A DNA stretch of 64,000 nt from Chloroflexota bacterium (GCA_018673955.1 JABHBJ010000086.1:1-64000), one strand, 5' to 3'. Numbered from the stretch's first letter, positions 54,312 to 63,837 are shown. Made by a program: numbers and translations. Notes: a model not told the origin generated them from the letters alone.

Positions 54312-54488
54312 GTGCTAGTCGAACTGTGCATAGCGACTGCATTAGGTCCCATTGTCATCGAACGAACTAGTCAAGCGTTTGAGAACGTTAGTTTCGCTCG
54401 TAACATTTGGACTCAGGCCGTCGCTGTAGCAGCCAACGAAGGCCAGTTTTGGCCAGTTCTTGCTGATGAAGTAACCGCTGGCGTCTAA
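54312..54488 (+). CDS. Possible short ORF, 58 aa, perhaps a gene remnant
   Basis: A GTG-started frame just below the track limit: VLVELCIATALGPIVIERTS ... SFARNIWTQAVAVAANEGQF and ...WPVLADEVTAGV. It looks like a real protein C-terminus by composition, yet there is no Shine-Dalgarno sequence and it begins 7 nt after the dehydrogenase stop. It is more likely the tail of a lost gene than a complete one. Confidence 0.3.
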   Translation: MLVELCIATALGPIVIERTSQAFENVSFARNIWTQAVAVAANEGQFWPVLADEVTAGV

Positions 54489-54511
54489 CTTATAGCGTGC
54501 TAGATGACGGT

Positions 54512-54697
54512 TTAGTAGCGAGCACTATGATCTATTTCTTCGGTAGCGATTTCTTCCCATATTTGATCGACGTATCGATATGAGATGCCGCAGTGGCTGC
54601 ATGTTTTGAATATGAGTGTCGCGTTTGCACTAACATCGACGGGTACAATCGAGAAGTTGTGTCTGTTGTCGTTCGAACCAAGAATACAATCGGTCAT
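54512..54697 (-). CDS. Small CxxC zinc-ribbon-like protein, 61 aa
   Basis: A short protein starting MTDCILGSNDNRHNFSIVPV, with a knuckle TCSHCGISYRYVDQIWEE (Cys-x2-Cys) and a further N-terminal Cys. With few Cys it may be half of a zinc ribbon that dimerises. ATG 54697 is preferred over the upstream GTG start in the track. It is convergent with the dehydrogenase-side genes. The function is unknown. Confidence 0.55.
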   Translation of the reverse strand: MTDCILGSNDNRHNFSIVPVDVSANATLIFKTCSHCGISYRYVDQIWEEIATEEIDHSARY

Positions 54698-54844
54698 TAT
54701 TTCTCTAGCTCCATTTAGACGCACCCATTATCTTCGAAAAATATTGTGAGACTCCCGTTTATTGAGGTTATTATTTCATACGTTATTTCAGGTGTCAGAG
54801 AAAGATTCGCTATAAGGTCTACGGGCACTCATTTAGTGACTATG

Positions 54845-56017
54845 TTAATCGCGATATCCGTCTATTGCGTTGGCTCGCATATAGTCCTTATCGAGTTCAA
54901 TCCCGAGGCCAGGTCGGTCTGATAGGTATATTTTGTCGCCTCTGATATCCAGTGGGTGATCGATCATAACGTCGTAGGCATTGAGCTTAGCTCGCGACGT
55001 TTCGACTCGGTAGTGGTTCGGCACTGATGCCATGGCGTGTGCACCGGCGAGGACATTAATAGGTCCGCTGGCGTCGTGAGGTGATATCGGAACGTAGTAC
55101 GCTTCTGCCATCGTGGCGATTTTCTTAATCTCGCTGATTCCACCGGTCCAAGTTACATCGGGCATTATGAAATCGGCGAGTTCGTTTTCGAGAATCGGTA
55201 TGAATTCCCAGCGGGTGTGGATTCGTTCGCCGACACATATTGGGACGCTTACGTTGTCACGTACTTGCCTGAGGGCGTGCGTGCTTTCGACGGGAACCGG
55301 CTCTTCGAACCAGAATATGTTGTATGGCTCGAGTGCTTTGGCTAAACGGATTGCAGTTGGTGCGTCGAAACGGCCGTGGCAGTCGATAAGGATTTCGAAA
55401 TCGGGTCCGAGTGCTTCTCTCATACCGGCGATAACTTCTACACCATGGTTTTCAGCTTCGGCACTTAGTTGCCCAGTTAGGTAGCCGTTTGATTCTTCCG
55501 TGTAGTGCGGGTACCACGGGTCGGTTTTGAGCGACTTTTGGCCGGTTGCTTTGATCGCTTTGGCGTGTTGGATTGAGTCTTCAACTGATGATCCGTCTTC
55601 AGGGTGACAGTAGATCGGGATGCCTTCGCGGACAGGCCCGCCAAAGAGTTCGGAAATTGGAAGTCCGAGAACTTTGCCACGGATGTCCCAGAGGGCGATG
55701 TCGATGCCGGATATGATGTTCGTTGTCGCTCCGCGCGAGCCCATGTAGGTGAATGACCGGAAAATTTTGTTCCAGATCATTTCGATGAGTCTTGGGTCAT
55801 CGCCTTCGATTAGGTCGCTAACGTGCTTGAGCGAAGCGCAGACGGCTCGGTTGGAGACTGCTGAAGTTCCTGTTATTTCACCCCAGCCGGTGACGCCTTC
55901 GTCGGTGTTCACTTCGACGTAAACGTATTCTCGATTGCGAATATGGCTGTCGTTGGCGGTGTCGAGATAGGGGGTTGGTGCTTCGACAAGCCATGGGGTG
56001 ACTTTGGTGATTTTCAT
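54845..56017 (-). CDS. Enolase-superfamily dehydratase, third copy
   Basis: A 390-residue mandelate-racemase-type enzyme of a lineage different from the 8.9-11.4 kb pair. The capping domain has YVYVEVNTDEGVTGWGEI; the barrel ligands are in LIDCHGRFD (Asp), FWFEEP (Glu) and CVGERIHTRW (Glu), with SPHDASGPI carrying the C-terminal catalytic His. ATG 56017 (MKITKV) has GGAG 10 nt upstream; the track adds 29 unlikely residues. It is probably a sugar-acid dehydratase such as galactonate or gluconate type. The tRNA-Glu gene is upstream on the same strand. Confidence 0.9.
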   Translation of the reverse strand: MKITKVTPWLVEAPTPYLDTANDSHIRNREYVYVEVNTDEGVTGWGEITGTSAVSNRAVCASLKHVSDLIEGDDPRLIEMIWNKIFRSFTYMGSRGATTNIISGIDIALWDIRGKVLGLPISELFGGPVREGIPIYCHPEDGSSVEDSIQHAKAIKATGQKSLKTDPWYPHYTEESNGYLTGQLSAEAENHGVEVIAGMREALGPDFEILIDCHGRFDAPTAIRLAKALEPYNIFWFEEPVPVESTHALRQVRDNVSVPICVGERIHTRWEFIPILENELADFIMPDVTWTGGISEIKKIATMAEAYYVPISPHDASGPINVLAGAHAMASVPNHYRVETSRAKLNAYDVMIDHPLDIRGDKIYLSDRPGLGIELDKDYMRANAIDGYRD

Positions 56018-56106
56018 TCGTGATTTGCTCCGGGCAGTAGTGGTGCGAAATGCGCGACGGAATCGTATGCCGGAAGTGTTGGAATGTCGAGGTAATTCAG
56101 ACAAAT

Positions 56107-56137
56107 AAAAAGACCCCGCATCGTGCGAGGTCTTTTT
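56107..56137 (-). terminator. Terminator after tRNA-Glu
   Basis: On the minus strand AAAAAGACCTCGCA-CGA-TGCGGGGTCTTTTT forms a nearly perfect stem (one G-U) ending in T's, 14 nt after the tRNA. Confidence 0.88.
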
Positions 56138-56150
56138 GAGTTCTAGATGG

Positions 56151-56222
56151 TAGCCCCGCGGAGAATCGAACTCCGGTCTCAGCCTTGAAAGGGCTGTGTC
56201 CTAACCGCTGGACGACGGGGCC
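56151..56222 (-). tRNA. tRNA-Glu (anticodon TTC)
   Basis: The minus strand folds with acceptor GGCCCCG / CGGGGCT (one G-U), the D-arm GTCCAGCGGTTAGGAC, and anticodon stem CAGCC/GGCTG around loop CTTTCAA, giving UUC. The T-arm is CCGGAGTTCGATTCTCCG with discriminator A. CCA is not encoded. Confidence 0.93.
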
Positions 56223-56403
56223 ATGCGCTGTGAATGGGCGGCTTCTTCGCAACAGTCATTGTAAGCACTGATTATTAGCATACCGCAGAGTTTGTTAAAC
56301 GGCGATTTGTGGAGACGGCCAATTTTGGGTCTTACGGGCGTTAGTCGCGCTCGTCGTCGCAGTCTTAACTCCCCCGACCCGTAGAAGGATGGTTGTATCC
56401 GGG

Positions 56404-57114
56404 CTAAAGAGTGCTTGCAGGGCATTCTTTGGCGAGCGGGCAGCGGAAGCATTGGGCGATGCGGGCTTTGCAGATTTGGCGTCCATGGGTGATTAGGAGC
56501 ACATGCATGTCGTATCGATCGCCTTCTGGAATGAGTTCTTCCATGATCGGGTGTGCTTGGTCGGCAGTGGTTTTTTCTTCGATGAGTCCGAGTCGTTTCG
56601 AAACTCGGTGAATGTGGGTATCGACCGGAAACGCTGGCATTTTGAGAGAAAATGCCATTACGACCGCAGCGGTTTTGGGCCCGACACCGGGAAGTGATGT
56701 AAGCCATTCCCGAGCTTCTTCGAGAGGTCTGTCGGCGAGGAACTCTAGTTCAAAGTGGCCTAGTCGTTTCAGGATTTCAACAAGTATTTTCTGGATGCGA
56801 ATTGATTTCTGATTGGACAGACCACCGCGTTTGATTGCTTCGGCAACTTGTGAAGTTTCAGCTTCGACCACCTCACCCCAAGTCGGTAGGACTTTGCGGA
56901 GCGAGTCGTAGGCGCGCTCGGCGTTTAGATCGGACGTGTTCTGCGTGAGTACCGTGAATATCAGCTCGTCGATAGCGATCATTCTCGGTCGCCATTCGAT
57001 TGGACCGTAGACTGAATTAAGGCACTCTTTGACGAATGCTGGGGTTACGGTCGGTATTCGCTTCTTCGGCGATGCGGAGCTTTTTGGCGACCACTTTTTC
57101 GATGAGGAAGGCAT
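56404..57114 (-). CDS. nth: Endonuclease III
   Basis: A 236-residue base-excision glycosylase/AP lyase. The helix-hairpin-helix and catalytic region is LPGVGPKTAAVVMAFSLKMP (catalytic Lys) followed by FPVDTHIHRVSKRLGL (catalytic Asp). The C-terminal iron-sulfur loop has C-x6-C-x2-C-x5-C in CKARIAQCFRCPLAKEC, so the [4Fe-4S] cluster is intact. A basic N-terminal extension of about 25 residues (KKWSPKSSASPKKR) is atypical and may aid DNA contact. The polyprenyl synthase gene lies 6 nt upstream. Confidence 0.94.
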   Translation of the reverse strand: MPSSSKKWSPKSSASPKKRIPTVTPAFVKECLNSVYGPIEWRPRMIAIDELIFTVLTQNTSDLNAERAYDSLRKVLPTWGEVVEAETSQVAEAIKRGGLSNQKSIRIQKILVEILKRLGHFELEFLADRPLEEAREWLTSLPGVGPKTAAVVMAFSLKMPAFPVDTHIHRVSKRLGLIEEKTTADQAHPIMEELIPEGDRYDMHVLLITHGRQICKARIAQCFRCPLAKECPASTL

Positions 57115-57120
57115 GATTGC

Positions 57121-58125
57121 CTAGTAGTTACGTGACTGAACGTACTCGGCGAGTAAGAGCAGGGAATCGAGCGATTCCGATGCTGGGATGCCGTCGAGAT
57201 TACTGACTGCAGATTCGATGTAATCGTTGGCTACCTTGTGAGTTTTCTCTATTGCGCCTGTTTGCTTGATTGCTTCAATTGCTGCTGGCAGAAGATCGAG
57301 ACGCGCTTCTTCTGGAGTGTTGAACAGTGCCAAAATTTCTTCTGAAGCTCCGTTTTCGGCAGCGATGATTGCGGGAAGCGTGATAATGCCTGCTCCAAGA
57401 TCGTGCCCGGCAGGTTTACCTAACTCTTCGCTGGTAGCGCTGTAATCCAATAAATCGTCGTAGACCTGATACGCCATGCCGATGTTGTAGCCGTAGTCAC
57501 GGACATTTTTCACGGCTGCTTCATTGCCACCACCAAGAACTGCACCGCTCTCTGCAGCTGTGCAGAACAAAGAGGCTGTCTTGTCGTAGATTCGCTGGTT
57601 GTAGTCCTTGAGAGGAACTCCGGGTTTCCAGGCTGTGTAGATTTCGTTTAGCTCGCCGCGGGCTAGTTCGGTAATCGTTTCTGCGAACCGTCGGACGAGT
57701 CGGACGTTGTTGGTGTCACAGACGTACATTGCAGATGTGGCGAAGACGAAATCACCGATGAGCACGGCTACGTTTCGACCCCAGAGTTTGCTGGCTGTTT
57801 GGTGCCCACGTCGGGTGTCGGCATGGTCGACGGTGTCGTCGTGAACTAGAGTTGCGATGTGTAGCAACTCGACAGCGGTTGCCATTTTGATTGGCATTTC
57901 GCCGCTACCTTCGCCGAATAAACGTGACGCGAGAAGGGTTAGCGCTGGTCGAACACGTTTGCCTGGTGTGGCTAGAACGTGACCGAGTTGCGCGTCCAGA
58001 TCACCGGCTTGCTCGGGAGAGCTTTCGGGTGCCCGATCTGCGATGGTCGCAATTTCAACAATAACGGCCTGTAGGTCATCGGCGACTGGCTCGTAGATGC
58101 TTTCCTGTGTAATTGCTTCAACCAT
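57121..58125 (-). CDS. Polyprenyl diphosphate synthase (trans-isoprenyl, octaprenyl-type)
   Basis: A 334-residue all-helical isoprenyl synthase. The first Asp-rich motif is LVHDDTVDHADTRRG and the second YQVYDDLLDYSA; GKRVRPALTLLASRLFG is the family's allylic-substrate entry helix. It makes the long prenyl chain of a quinone (menaquinone or ubiquinone side chain). The ATG at 58125 is chosen, with GAGAAC upstream. It is followed downstream by nth with a 6-nt gap, and metG is upstream on the same strand 34 nt away. Confidence 0.92.
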   Translation of the reverse strand: MVEAITQESIYEPVADDLQAVIVEIATIADRAPESSPEQAGDLDAQLGHVLATPGKRVRPALTLLASRLFGEGSGEMPIKMATAVELLHIATLVHDDTVDHADTRRGHQTASKLWGRNVAVLIGDFVFATSAMYVCDTNNVRLVRRFAETITELARGELNEIYTAWKPGVPLKDYNQRIYDKTASLFCTAAESGAVLGGGNEAAVKNVRDYGYNIGMAYQVYDDLLDYSATSEELGKPAGHDLGAGIITLPAIIAAENGASEEILALFNTPEEARLDLLPAAIEAIKQTGAIEKTHKVANDYIESAVSNLDGIPASESLDSLLLLAEYVQSRNY

Positions 58126-58159
58126 AAATGTTCTCAAAATTGTTTCTGAGTTTGATCAA

Positions 58160-59827
58160 TTATTCGCTGGCTAGTCGGACGTTTTCTTCTTCGATTATCG
58201 AATCATCGAGCTTCGTGAAGAGCCGTTCTGGATTTTGGATGGGAGCACCCCGAGCGATTTCTCGTCGGTTCCAGCCGTCGGCCAGTGTGTCGCTGTTCTG
58301 GAACAGCATACTGTGTATCTTGTCGGCTGACGTTGGTAGGTATGGGTAGAACACGGTACGAAGGGTCGATATTACGTTTAGGCCGACCCATAAAGCGGTT
58401 CCGGCTGCTTCTTTGTCGACCTTGACGATTTTCCAAGGTTCTTTGCCGTCGATGTACTGGTTGCCGTGTCGGGCGAGTCTCATTGCAGCGCGTAGACCGT
58501 CACGGAATCGACGACCGTCGATTGCTTTGGAGACTTCTGCGAGAGCGGTGTCGCAGGCGGCTAGAGCTGCTTTATCGTCATCGTCGAGTTCGCCGGGAGT
58601 TGGAGCTGCGTTGTCGAAGTTTTTAGTCGTGATCGTGAGCACCCGATTTACGAAGTTTCCGAACGTAGCAACAAGTTCGTTGTTGTTCGCTGCGTGGAAT
58701 CCTTCCCAGGTGAAATCGGAGTCGGACGTTTCTGGCATGATCGACGATAGGTAGTAGCGGAGCGGGTCGGCTTCGTATCGTGACAAGAAGTCGGTCACCC
58801 AAATGGCGTTGCCGGTGCTCTTCGAGAAATCAGCTCCACCTATGTTGAGATATTCGTTTGCGACTACGTCAGTTGGCAAGTTGAGATCGCCACTGCCCAT
58901 AAGAATCGATGGCAGCATGATGGTGTGGAACGAGACGTTGTCTTTGCCCTGGAAATAGTACGACTCGCCTTCAGGGTCGACCCAAAATTTTTTCCATTCG
59001 TCAGGCATTCCCTTTTGTTCAGCCCACGCTCGTGCAGCCGATAGATATCCAAGAACGGCTTCGAACCATACGTAAATTCGCTTTGATTCCCAGCCTCCAA
59101 GAGGAACTGGTACCCCCCAATCGATGTCGCGAGTGATTGCTCGATCGTGGAGGCCTTCCCGAAGCATTCCGAGCGTTTGGTTGCGAACATTGGCTCGCCA
59201 GTCGTCTTTGCCTGTGACCCATTTTTCAAGCTTCTCTTGGAAATCACCAAGTTTGAGCATGTAGTGGGTGGTGTCTTTGAAGACCGGAGTCGATCCGTCA
59301 CGCTTGCTTCGAATGTTGATTAGGTCGATAGGGTCGAGTGTACGGCCACAGTTGTCGCACTGATCGCCACGTGCTGATTCGTGTGCGCAATGCGGGCATG
59401 TGCCTTCTACGAATCGATCGGATAGGAAACGCTGTTCGGTTTCTGAGAACGGCATCGATTGAGTTGCTTCAACTAAGTGCCCATTTTCAAGAAGTTTTGT
59501 AAATAACTCTTGTGCGACCTCGACGTGTCGGTCGGTGTGTGTGTGTGTGTACAGATCGTAGGAGAACGACATGTCGGCGAGGGCTTTACTCCAGATCTCG
59601 TGGTAGCGCGTCGCTACTACCTCTGGAGACACGCCTTCTTCGGCTGCTTTGAGGGCGGTCGGAGTGCCGTGCATGTCAGAGCCGGAGACCATTGCGACTT
59701 CGTTGCCGATGATTCGGTGATACCGGGCAAAGATGTCGGCTGGGACGTTCATGCCTGCGATGTGGCCGAGATGGGGTTCGCCGTTTACGTACGGCCATGC
59801 GACGGCGACAAGAATTTTACGAGGCAA
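58160..59827 (-). CDS. metG: Methionyl-tRNA synthetase
   Basis: A 555-residue class I synthetase. The HIGH-like motif is in YVNGEPHLGHIAG; the CP zinc insertion carries four Cys (CPHCAHESARGDQCDNCGR); the KMSKS loop appears as FSKST in GGADFSKSTGNAIW, a variant of the classical sequence. The anticodon-binding helices follow from about residue 395. A (GT)n run at 59534-59550 encodes a Thr-His repeat (YTHTHTDRH). It is the first gene of a probable operon with polyprenyl synthase and nth. Confidence 0.96.
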   Translation of the reverse strand: MPRKILVAVAWPYVNGEPHLGHIAGMNVPADIFARYHRIIGNEVAMVSGSDMHGTPTALKAAEEGVSPEVVATRYHEIWSKALADMSFSYDLYTHTHTDRHVEVAQELFTKLLENGHLVEATQSMPFSETEQRFLSDRFVEGTCPHCAHESARGDQCDNCGRTLDPIDLINIRSKRDGSTPVFKDTTHYMLKLGDFQEKLEKWVTGKDDWRANVRNQTLGMLREGLHDRAITRDIDWGVPVPLGGWESKRIYVWFEAVLGYLSAARAWAEQKGMPDEWKKFWVDPEGESYYFQGKDNVSFHTIMLPSILMGSGDLNLPTDVVANEYLNIGGADFSKSTGNAIWVTDFLSRYEADPLRYYLSSIMPETSDSDFTWEGFHAANNNELVATFGNFVNRVLTITTKNFDNAAPTPGELDDDDKAALAACDTALAEVSKAIDGRRFRDGLRAAMRLARHGNQYIDGKEPWKIVKVDKEAAGTALWVGLNVISTLRTVFYPYLPTSADKIHSMLFQNSDTLADGWNRREIARGAPIQNPERLFTKLDDSIIEEENVRLASE

Positions 59828-59981
59828 GTGAATTTCCGGTTTGTTACTGGGCTATCTGAGACGGCGGGTCGATTTCGTCTGCCGACGATGATTTCGTTTA
59901 GAGGTTTATTATAGCGACGGTCGTGTTGGAGTCAGCAGGAACTCGTGATCAATAAGTTGTGATGGTTTTAGGTTATTACGC

Positions 59982-60809
59982 TTACTTTAAGTCTTTGCTC
60001 AGTGAGAGCTGATAGACCCTGTTTTTGGGTGCGCTAGTGATTTCTACTGCCCGTTCGACGAGCATTCGTCCGCTGAGACCATTTTCTTTTAGGTTTTTTA
60101 TCACTCCTGAAATCTCATCGTCAGAAAGTTCGATGTTGACTGCTTTGCCCGCGCCCTGAATGACAATGACGAACTCGCCTTTAGTCTGTTTGTCGAAATG
60201 AGAGATCGCTTGGGCGGCTGTTCCACGGAAGGTTTCTTCGTAGAACTTGGTTAGCTCTCGGCAGATGACTAGTTGTCGATCTTGGAACGCCTGGTTGATG
60301 TTTTCGAGCGTTGCTTTTATTCGATGTGGCGATTCGTATGCGACTAAAGGTCCCGGTTCATGTGCGGCATTGTTGAGCGTTGTTAGCTGATCTTTCTTTT
60401 TTCTCGGCAGGAATCCTAGAAAAAGGAATCTGTCGAATGACCAGCCAGTGATGGATAAGGCGCTGACTATTGCGGATGGGCCGGGGAGTGGGATTACATC
60501 GTGTCCGGCTTCAACAGCTGCGGCGACCAGCGATGAACCGGGGTCGCTTATTCCGGGTGTTCCAGCATCGGATACTACGGCCATGTCACCGAGTTCAAGT
60601 TTTTCTACGAGTGATTGGAGTCGCTCAGGAGAGGTGTGTTCGTGGAGGCTTTCGAGCTGAGGCGAAACACCGATGTGGTTGAGGAGCTTTCGAGAGACGC
60701 GGGTGTCTTCGGCTGCGACGGTCGATACGGTGGAGAGTATTTCCGTGGCTCGTTGTGAAATGTCGGAGAGGTTTCCGATTGGTGTTGCGACAACGTAGAG
60801 AGTCGACAC
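59982..60809 (-). CDS. rsmI: 16S rRNA (cytidine 1402-2'-O)-methyltransferase
   Basis: A 275-residue SAM-dependent tetrapyrrole-methylase-fold enzyme that modifies 16S rRNA C1402 ribose. Diagnostic segments are LYVVATPIGNLSDISQRA, VAAEDTRVSRKLLNH, VVSDAGTPGISDPGSSL and FVIVIQGA. ATG 60809 lies 3 nt after the lipA stop, so the two are co-transcribed. No anomalies. Confidence 0.95.
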   Translation of the reverse strand: MSTLYVVATPIGNLSDISQRATEILSTVSTVAAEDTRVSRKLLNHIGVSPQLESLHEHTSPERLQSLVEKLELGDMAVVSDAGTPGISDPGSSLVAAAVEAGHDVIPLPGPSAIVSALSITGWSFDRFLFLGFLPRKKKDQLTTLNNAAHEPGPLVAYESPHRIKATLENINQAFQDRQLVICRELTKFYEETFRGTAAQAISHFDKQTKGEFVIVIQGAGKAVNIELSDDEISGVIKNLKENGLSGRMLVERAVEITSAPKNRVYQLSLSKDLK

Positions 60810-60812
60810 TGG

Positions 60813-61796
60813 TTAGGTTTTGGTGTTTGCGGAATCGAGGATCTGATCGATTGCGGCGTTGTGCTGATCGTCGGCGTGGTAAGAACTGCGGACTAGTGGA
60901 CCTGCTGCGACGTGTTTGAATCCCATCTTCAAGCCTTCCTCTTCGAGCTCTTTGAACTCTTCAGGACGGTAGAAGCGGATAATTGGGTGATGCCGCTTAG
61001 AGGGGCGGAGATATTGGCCGATTGTAAGTAAATCGGTGTTTGCTTCTCGGAGGTCATGCATCGTTTGAAGGATTTCAGGCTTCGTTTCCCCTAGGCCGAC
61101 CATCATTCCAGATTTCGAGGGCATGAACGGGTTGATCTCTTTGACCCGCTTCAGTAGCTCGAGAGAAAGATCGTAGTTCCCGCGAGGCCTAACCTTTTTG
61201 AATACTCGTCGAGTAGTTTCGATGTTGTGGTTCAGAACGTGCGGGCCGGCGTTGATGACTCGTTCGAGTGATTCGAATTCGCCTTCGAAATCAGGGATCA
61301 ACACTTCGATTTTGCAATTTGGTGTGGTTCGTCGAACCTGATTGATCGTTTCCGAGAATATTCCTGATCCGTAGTCGGATAGGTCGTCACGATCGACTGA
61401 TGTGATCACGGCGTAGCTGAGTTCCATTTGCTGCACGGTTGAGGCGACACGGATAGGTTCAGCTTGATCGACAGTTCCAGGCCAGCCAGTTTTCACGTTG
61501 CAGTAGGAGCAGGCTCGTGTGCAGGTGTCACCAAGGATCATGAAGGTTGCTGTGCCGCGTTCCCAGCATTCGCCGATGTTTGGGCATGCTGCTTCTTCGC
61601 AGACGGTGTTCAGGCTTGCTCCTTTGATCTTTTTGCGAATTTCAAGGAATTTTTCACTGCCGGGGGCTTTGACCTTGAACCAGTCGGGGAGACGTCGCTC
61701 CACTGATGGTGATCCTGCGTTTTCTGACTTTGAAACCAATGATTTGTTTTCGATTCGATTAGGAAGAATTGACCATTTGGTGGCCGTGATTCGCAC
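60813..61796 (-). CDS. lipA: Lipoyl synthase
   Basis: A 327-residue radical-SAM sulfur-insertion enzyme that forms the lipoyl cofactor. The auxiliary cluster ligands are in VCEEAACPNIGECWERG (C-x4-C-x5-C), the radical-SAM cluster in CTRACSYCNV (C-x3-C-x2-C), and the final Ser ligand in PLVRSSYHADDQ. The N-terminal 35 residues are longer than usual. It acts with pyruvate or 2-oxoglutarate dehydrogenase complexes; rsmI follows with a 3-nt gap. Confidence 0.96.
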   Translation of the reverse strand: MRITATKWSILPNRIENKSLVSKSENAGSPSVERRLPDWFKVKAPGSEKFLEIRKKIKGASLNTVCEEAACPNIGECWERGTATFMILGDTCTRACSYCNVKTGWPGTVDQAEPIRVASTVQQMELSYAVITSVDRDDLSDYGSGIFSETINQVRRTTPNCKIEVLIPDFEGEFESLERVINAGPHVLNHNIETTRRVFKKVRPRGNYDLSLELLKRVKEINPFMPSKSGMMVGLGETKPEILQTMHDLREANTDLLTIGQYLRPSKRHHPIIRFYRPEEFKELEEEGLKMGFKHVAAGPLVRSSYHADDQHNAAIDQILDSANTKT

Positions 61797-61816
61797 CTAG
61801 CTAGGCGCATCGTGAC

Positions 61817-61830
61817 CTGAACTAGTTCAG
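61817..61830. repeat. Perfect 14-bp palindrome CTGAACTAGTTCAG
   Basis: An exact palindrome between the divergent lipA and rlmD-like genes. It is the shortest and most symmetrical member of the intergenic family that includes 8671, 24642 and 48691. It could be a DNA-binding operator or the core of a mobile small repeat. Confidence 0.5.
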
Positions 61831-61912
61831 AATAACAGATAGGGTATTTTTTTAGTCGATAAAATAATGGTTTTATTAGTCTAGTGATTCATGGTTGAGG
61901 CACGAATTCGTA

Positions 61913-63178
61913 ATGGCAAAGCGTAAGCGGCGACAGCGCTATAACGGTCCTGATTTGACCGATCATATCGATTTGAACCCGGGTGATAATTTTGAGATCA
62001 CTTTGGGTGCTATCAACGATGCTGGTGATACCGTCGCTGAGATCTACGGCGCTCCGGTTATTGTGTCGGGTGGACTGCCTGGCGAGGTAGTAATCGCTGA
62101 GGTTCAGAAGAAGTTTCCAGAACGGATCGCGGCCATTGTTGCGCAAGTTCTTGAACCGGCTGATGAACGAATCGAACCGGCGTGTAAGTATTTTCTAGCT
62201 TGCAGCGGGTGCCAGTGGCAGCACGTTTCGTACGATCATCAACTTCAACTGAAGCGTGAGCGCGTTCAGCGCGAGATCGCTAATTACGAGACTCTCTCTG
62301 GCGTTGAGGTTGATATGACGGTAGAGAGCCAGAGGCGATTTAAATACCGGAATCACGGTCGATTTACGATTGGCAAGTACGAGGATTCCGGGGAGGTTGG
62401 GTACAAGAATGCTGTGACTCGGCAGTTCGTACGTATCGAAGAGTGCTTGCTGATGGACGAGAAGGTGAATGACACGATCGCTCTTGTTCAGGACAAGATG
62501 GAAGGTCAGACGCAGATGTCGATCAGAGTCGGGGTGAATACCGACTCGATGCTTGTTCAGCCGAAGATGGATATTCCGGGATTGGATCTCGTGACTGGAG
62601 TACAGCATTACGAAGAAGAGGTGCGAGGATCACGATTCACGGTGGCGGCGTCTTCGTTTTTCCAAGTGAATACGGGTCAACTTTCACGCGCCGTCGATGA
62701 GGTTCGTGAGCTGCTTGAACTTCGCGGCGATGAAGTGATGGTCGATGCCTACTGCGGCGTTGGGGTGTTCGCTGTATTGATGTCTCCGTACGTAAAGCGT
62801 GTAGTAGGAATCGAAGAATCTGTGTCGGCGATCGAGGATGCGAATCTGAATTTGAACGGTGCTACGAACGTCGAATTTATCGAGGGTAAGACTGAACACG
62901 TGATGGCCGATTGGCAGGATGAAGATTCAGTTGATGTGCTTTTGCTTGACCCACCACGAGTTGGTTGCCATCCGGATGTTTTGGAATCGGTCAAGAAACT
63001 GCAGCCAAAAAAGGTGTTGATGATTTCCTGCGAGCCTGCGGCGATGGCTCGAGACCTTGATCTTCTATGTGATGGCGGGATGTACCAGCTCGATACTGTT
63101 AGACCAGTCGACATGTTCCCGCAGACTCGACACGTTGAGACGATTAGTGTGTTGTCGTTCCAAGGGATTCAGGGTTAG
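61913..63178 (+). CDS. 23S rRNA (uracil-5-)-methyltransferase, RlmD/RumA-type
   Basis: A 421-residue TrmA-superfamily m5U methyltransferase. It has an N-terminal TRAM domain (about 20-80), an iron-sulfur Cys cluster in CKYFLACSGCQWQH, the SAM-binding motif DAYCGVGVFAVLM, and catalytic region LLLDPPRVGCHPDV with ISCEPAAMARDL (catalytic Cys). ATG 61913 (MAKRKRRQRY) is preferred over the TTG start. It could modify 23S or tRNA uracil; assignment to a specific position is not possible. The Maf gene follows on the same strand 5 nt later. Confidence 0.9.
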   Translation: MAKRKRRQRYNGPDLTDHIDLNPGDNFEITLGAINDAGDTVAEIYGAPVIVSGGLPGEVVIAEVQKKFPERIAAIVAQVLEPADERIEPACKYFLACSGCQWQHVSYDHQLQLKRERVQREIANYETLSGVEVDMTVESQRRFKYRNHGRFTIGKYEDSGEVGYKNAVTRQFVRIEECLLMDEKVNDTIALVQDKMEGQTQMSIRVGVNTDSMLVQPKMDIPGLDLVTGVQHYEEEVRGSRFTVAASSFFQVNTGQLSRAVDEVRELLELRGDEVMVDAYCGVGVFAVLMSPYVKRVVGIEESVSAIEDANLNLNGATNVEFIEGKTEHVMADWQDEDSVDVLLLDPPRVGCHPDVLESVKKLQPKKVLMISCEPAAMARDLDLLCDGGMYQLDTVRPVDMFPQTRHVETISVLSFQGIQG

Positions 63179-63183
63179 CTGAG

Positions 63184-63837
63184 ATGGTGAGTTCATCTGT
63201 CACAAAATTAGTGCTCGCTAGTGGTTCGCCTCGGCGTGCGGAAATTCTGTCTGAGTCTGGATTTGATTTAAAAATTATTCCAGCTTCCGTTGATGAGGAC
63301 GCTATTTTGACCCAAGGATCTGATCTTGTTTCGGCTGTTAGGGCATTAGCATTGGCGAAGGCTTCTTATGTAGCTGGATCGAATGTTGGCGAGTTTGTGC
63401 TTGGTGCGGATACGATCGTTGTTTTCGAGAACGAAGTGTTCGGCAAGCCTGAATCGTCAGAGCAAGCCTGTGAGATGTTGAATCGATTGAGTGGACGTCA
63501 ACACAAAGTTATTACGGGGGTTGCTATTGTGAATCCCGTCGGACAATCTCACACCAAGTTTGTTAGTACGTCAGTTGTTTTTCGTAATCTAGAAGACGAT
63601 GAAATTTCTAAGTACGTTTCAAGCGATCTGTCTCTGGATAAGGCAGGGGGTTACGGTATTCAAGATTCTTCTTTTGCTCCGGTTGCGAGTTACGATGAGT
63701 GTTATTTGAATGTTGTTGGGCTGCCCATGTGTGCAACGAGCGACTTGTTAGAAAAATCTGGTTTTGAGATTGGTGAATCTCTCGCATGTACGGGTCATTC
63801 TGTGCCCAGAGTTTTTCACGATATGGAGTCGTTGTAG
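63184..63837 (+). CDS. maf: Maf-family nucleoside triphosphate pyrophosphatase
   Basis: A 217-residue Maf/YhdE protein that hydrolyses non-canonical or pyrimidine NTPs. The N-terminal LVLASGSPRRAEILSESGFD and FVLGADTIVVFENEVFGKP (catalytic Asp-Thr) are family hallmarks; KAGGYGIQDSS is the third conserved loop. It overlaps the next gene by TAGTG, so translation is coupled. Confidence 0.94.
   Translation: MVSSSVTKLVLASGSPRRAEILSESGFDLKIIPASVDEDAILTQGSDLVSAVRALALAKASYVAGSNVGEFVLGADTIVVFENEVFGKPESSEQACEMLNRLSGRQHKVITGVAIVNPVGQSHTKFVSTSVVFRNLEDDEISKYVSSDLSLDKAGGYGIQDSSFAPVASYDECYLNVVGLPMCATSDLLEKSGFEIGESLACTGHSVPRVFHDMESL

Noticed and set aside
59530-59552. (GT)n microsatellite in metG as a phase-variation switch
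   Set aside because: The run is dinucleotide but sits inside an essential synthetase and encodes an acceptable Thr-His stretch. Slippage would kill the gene, so no switching role is assumed.
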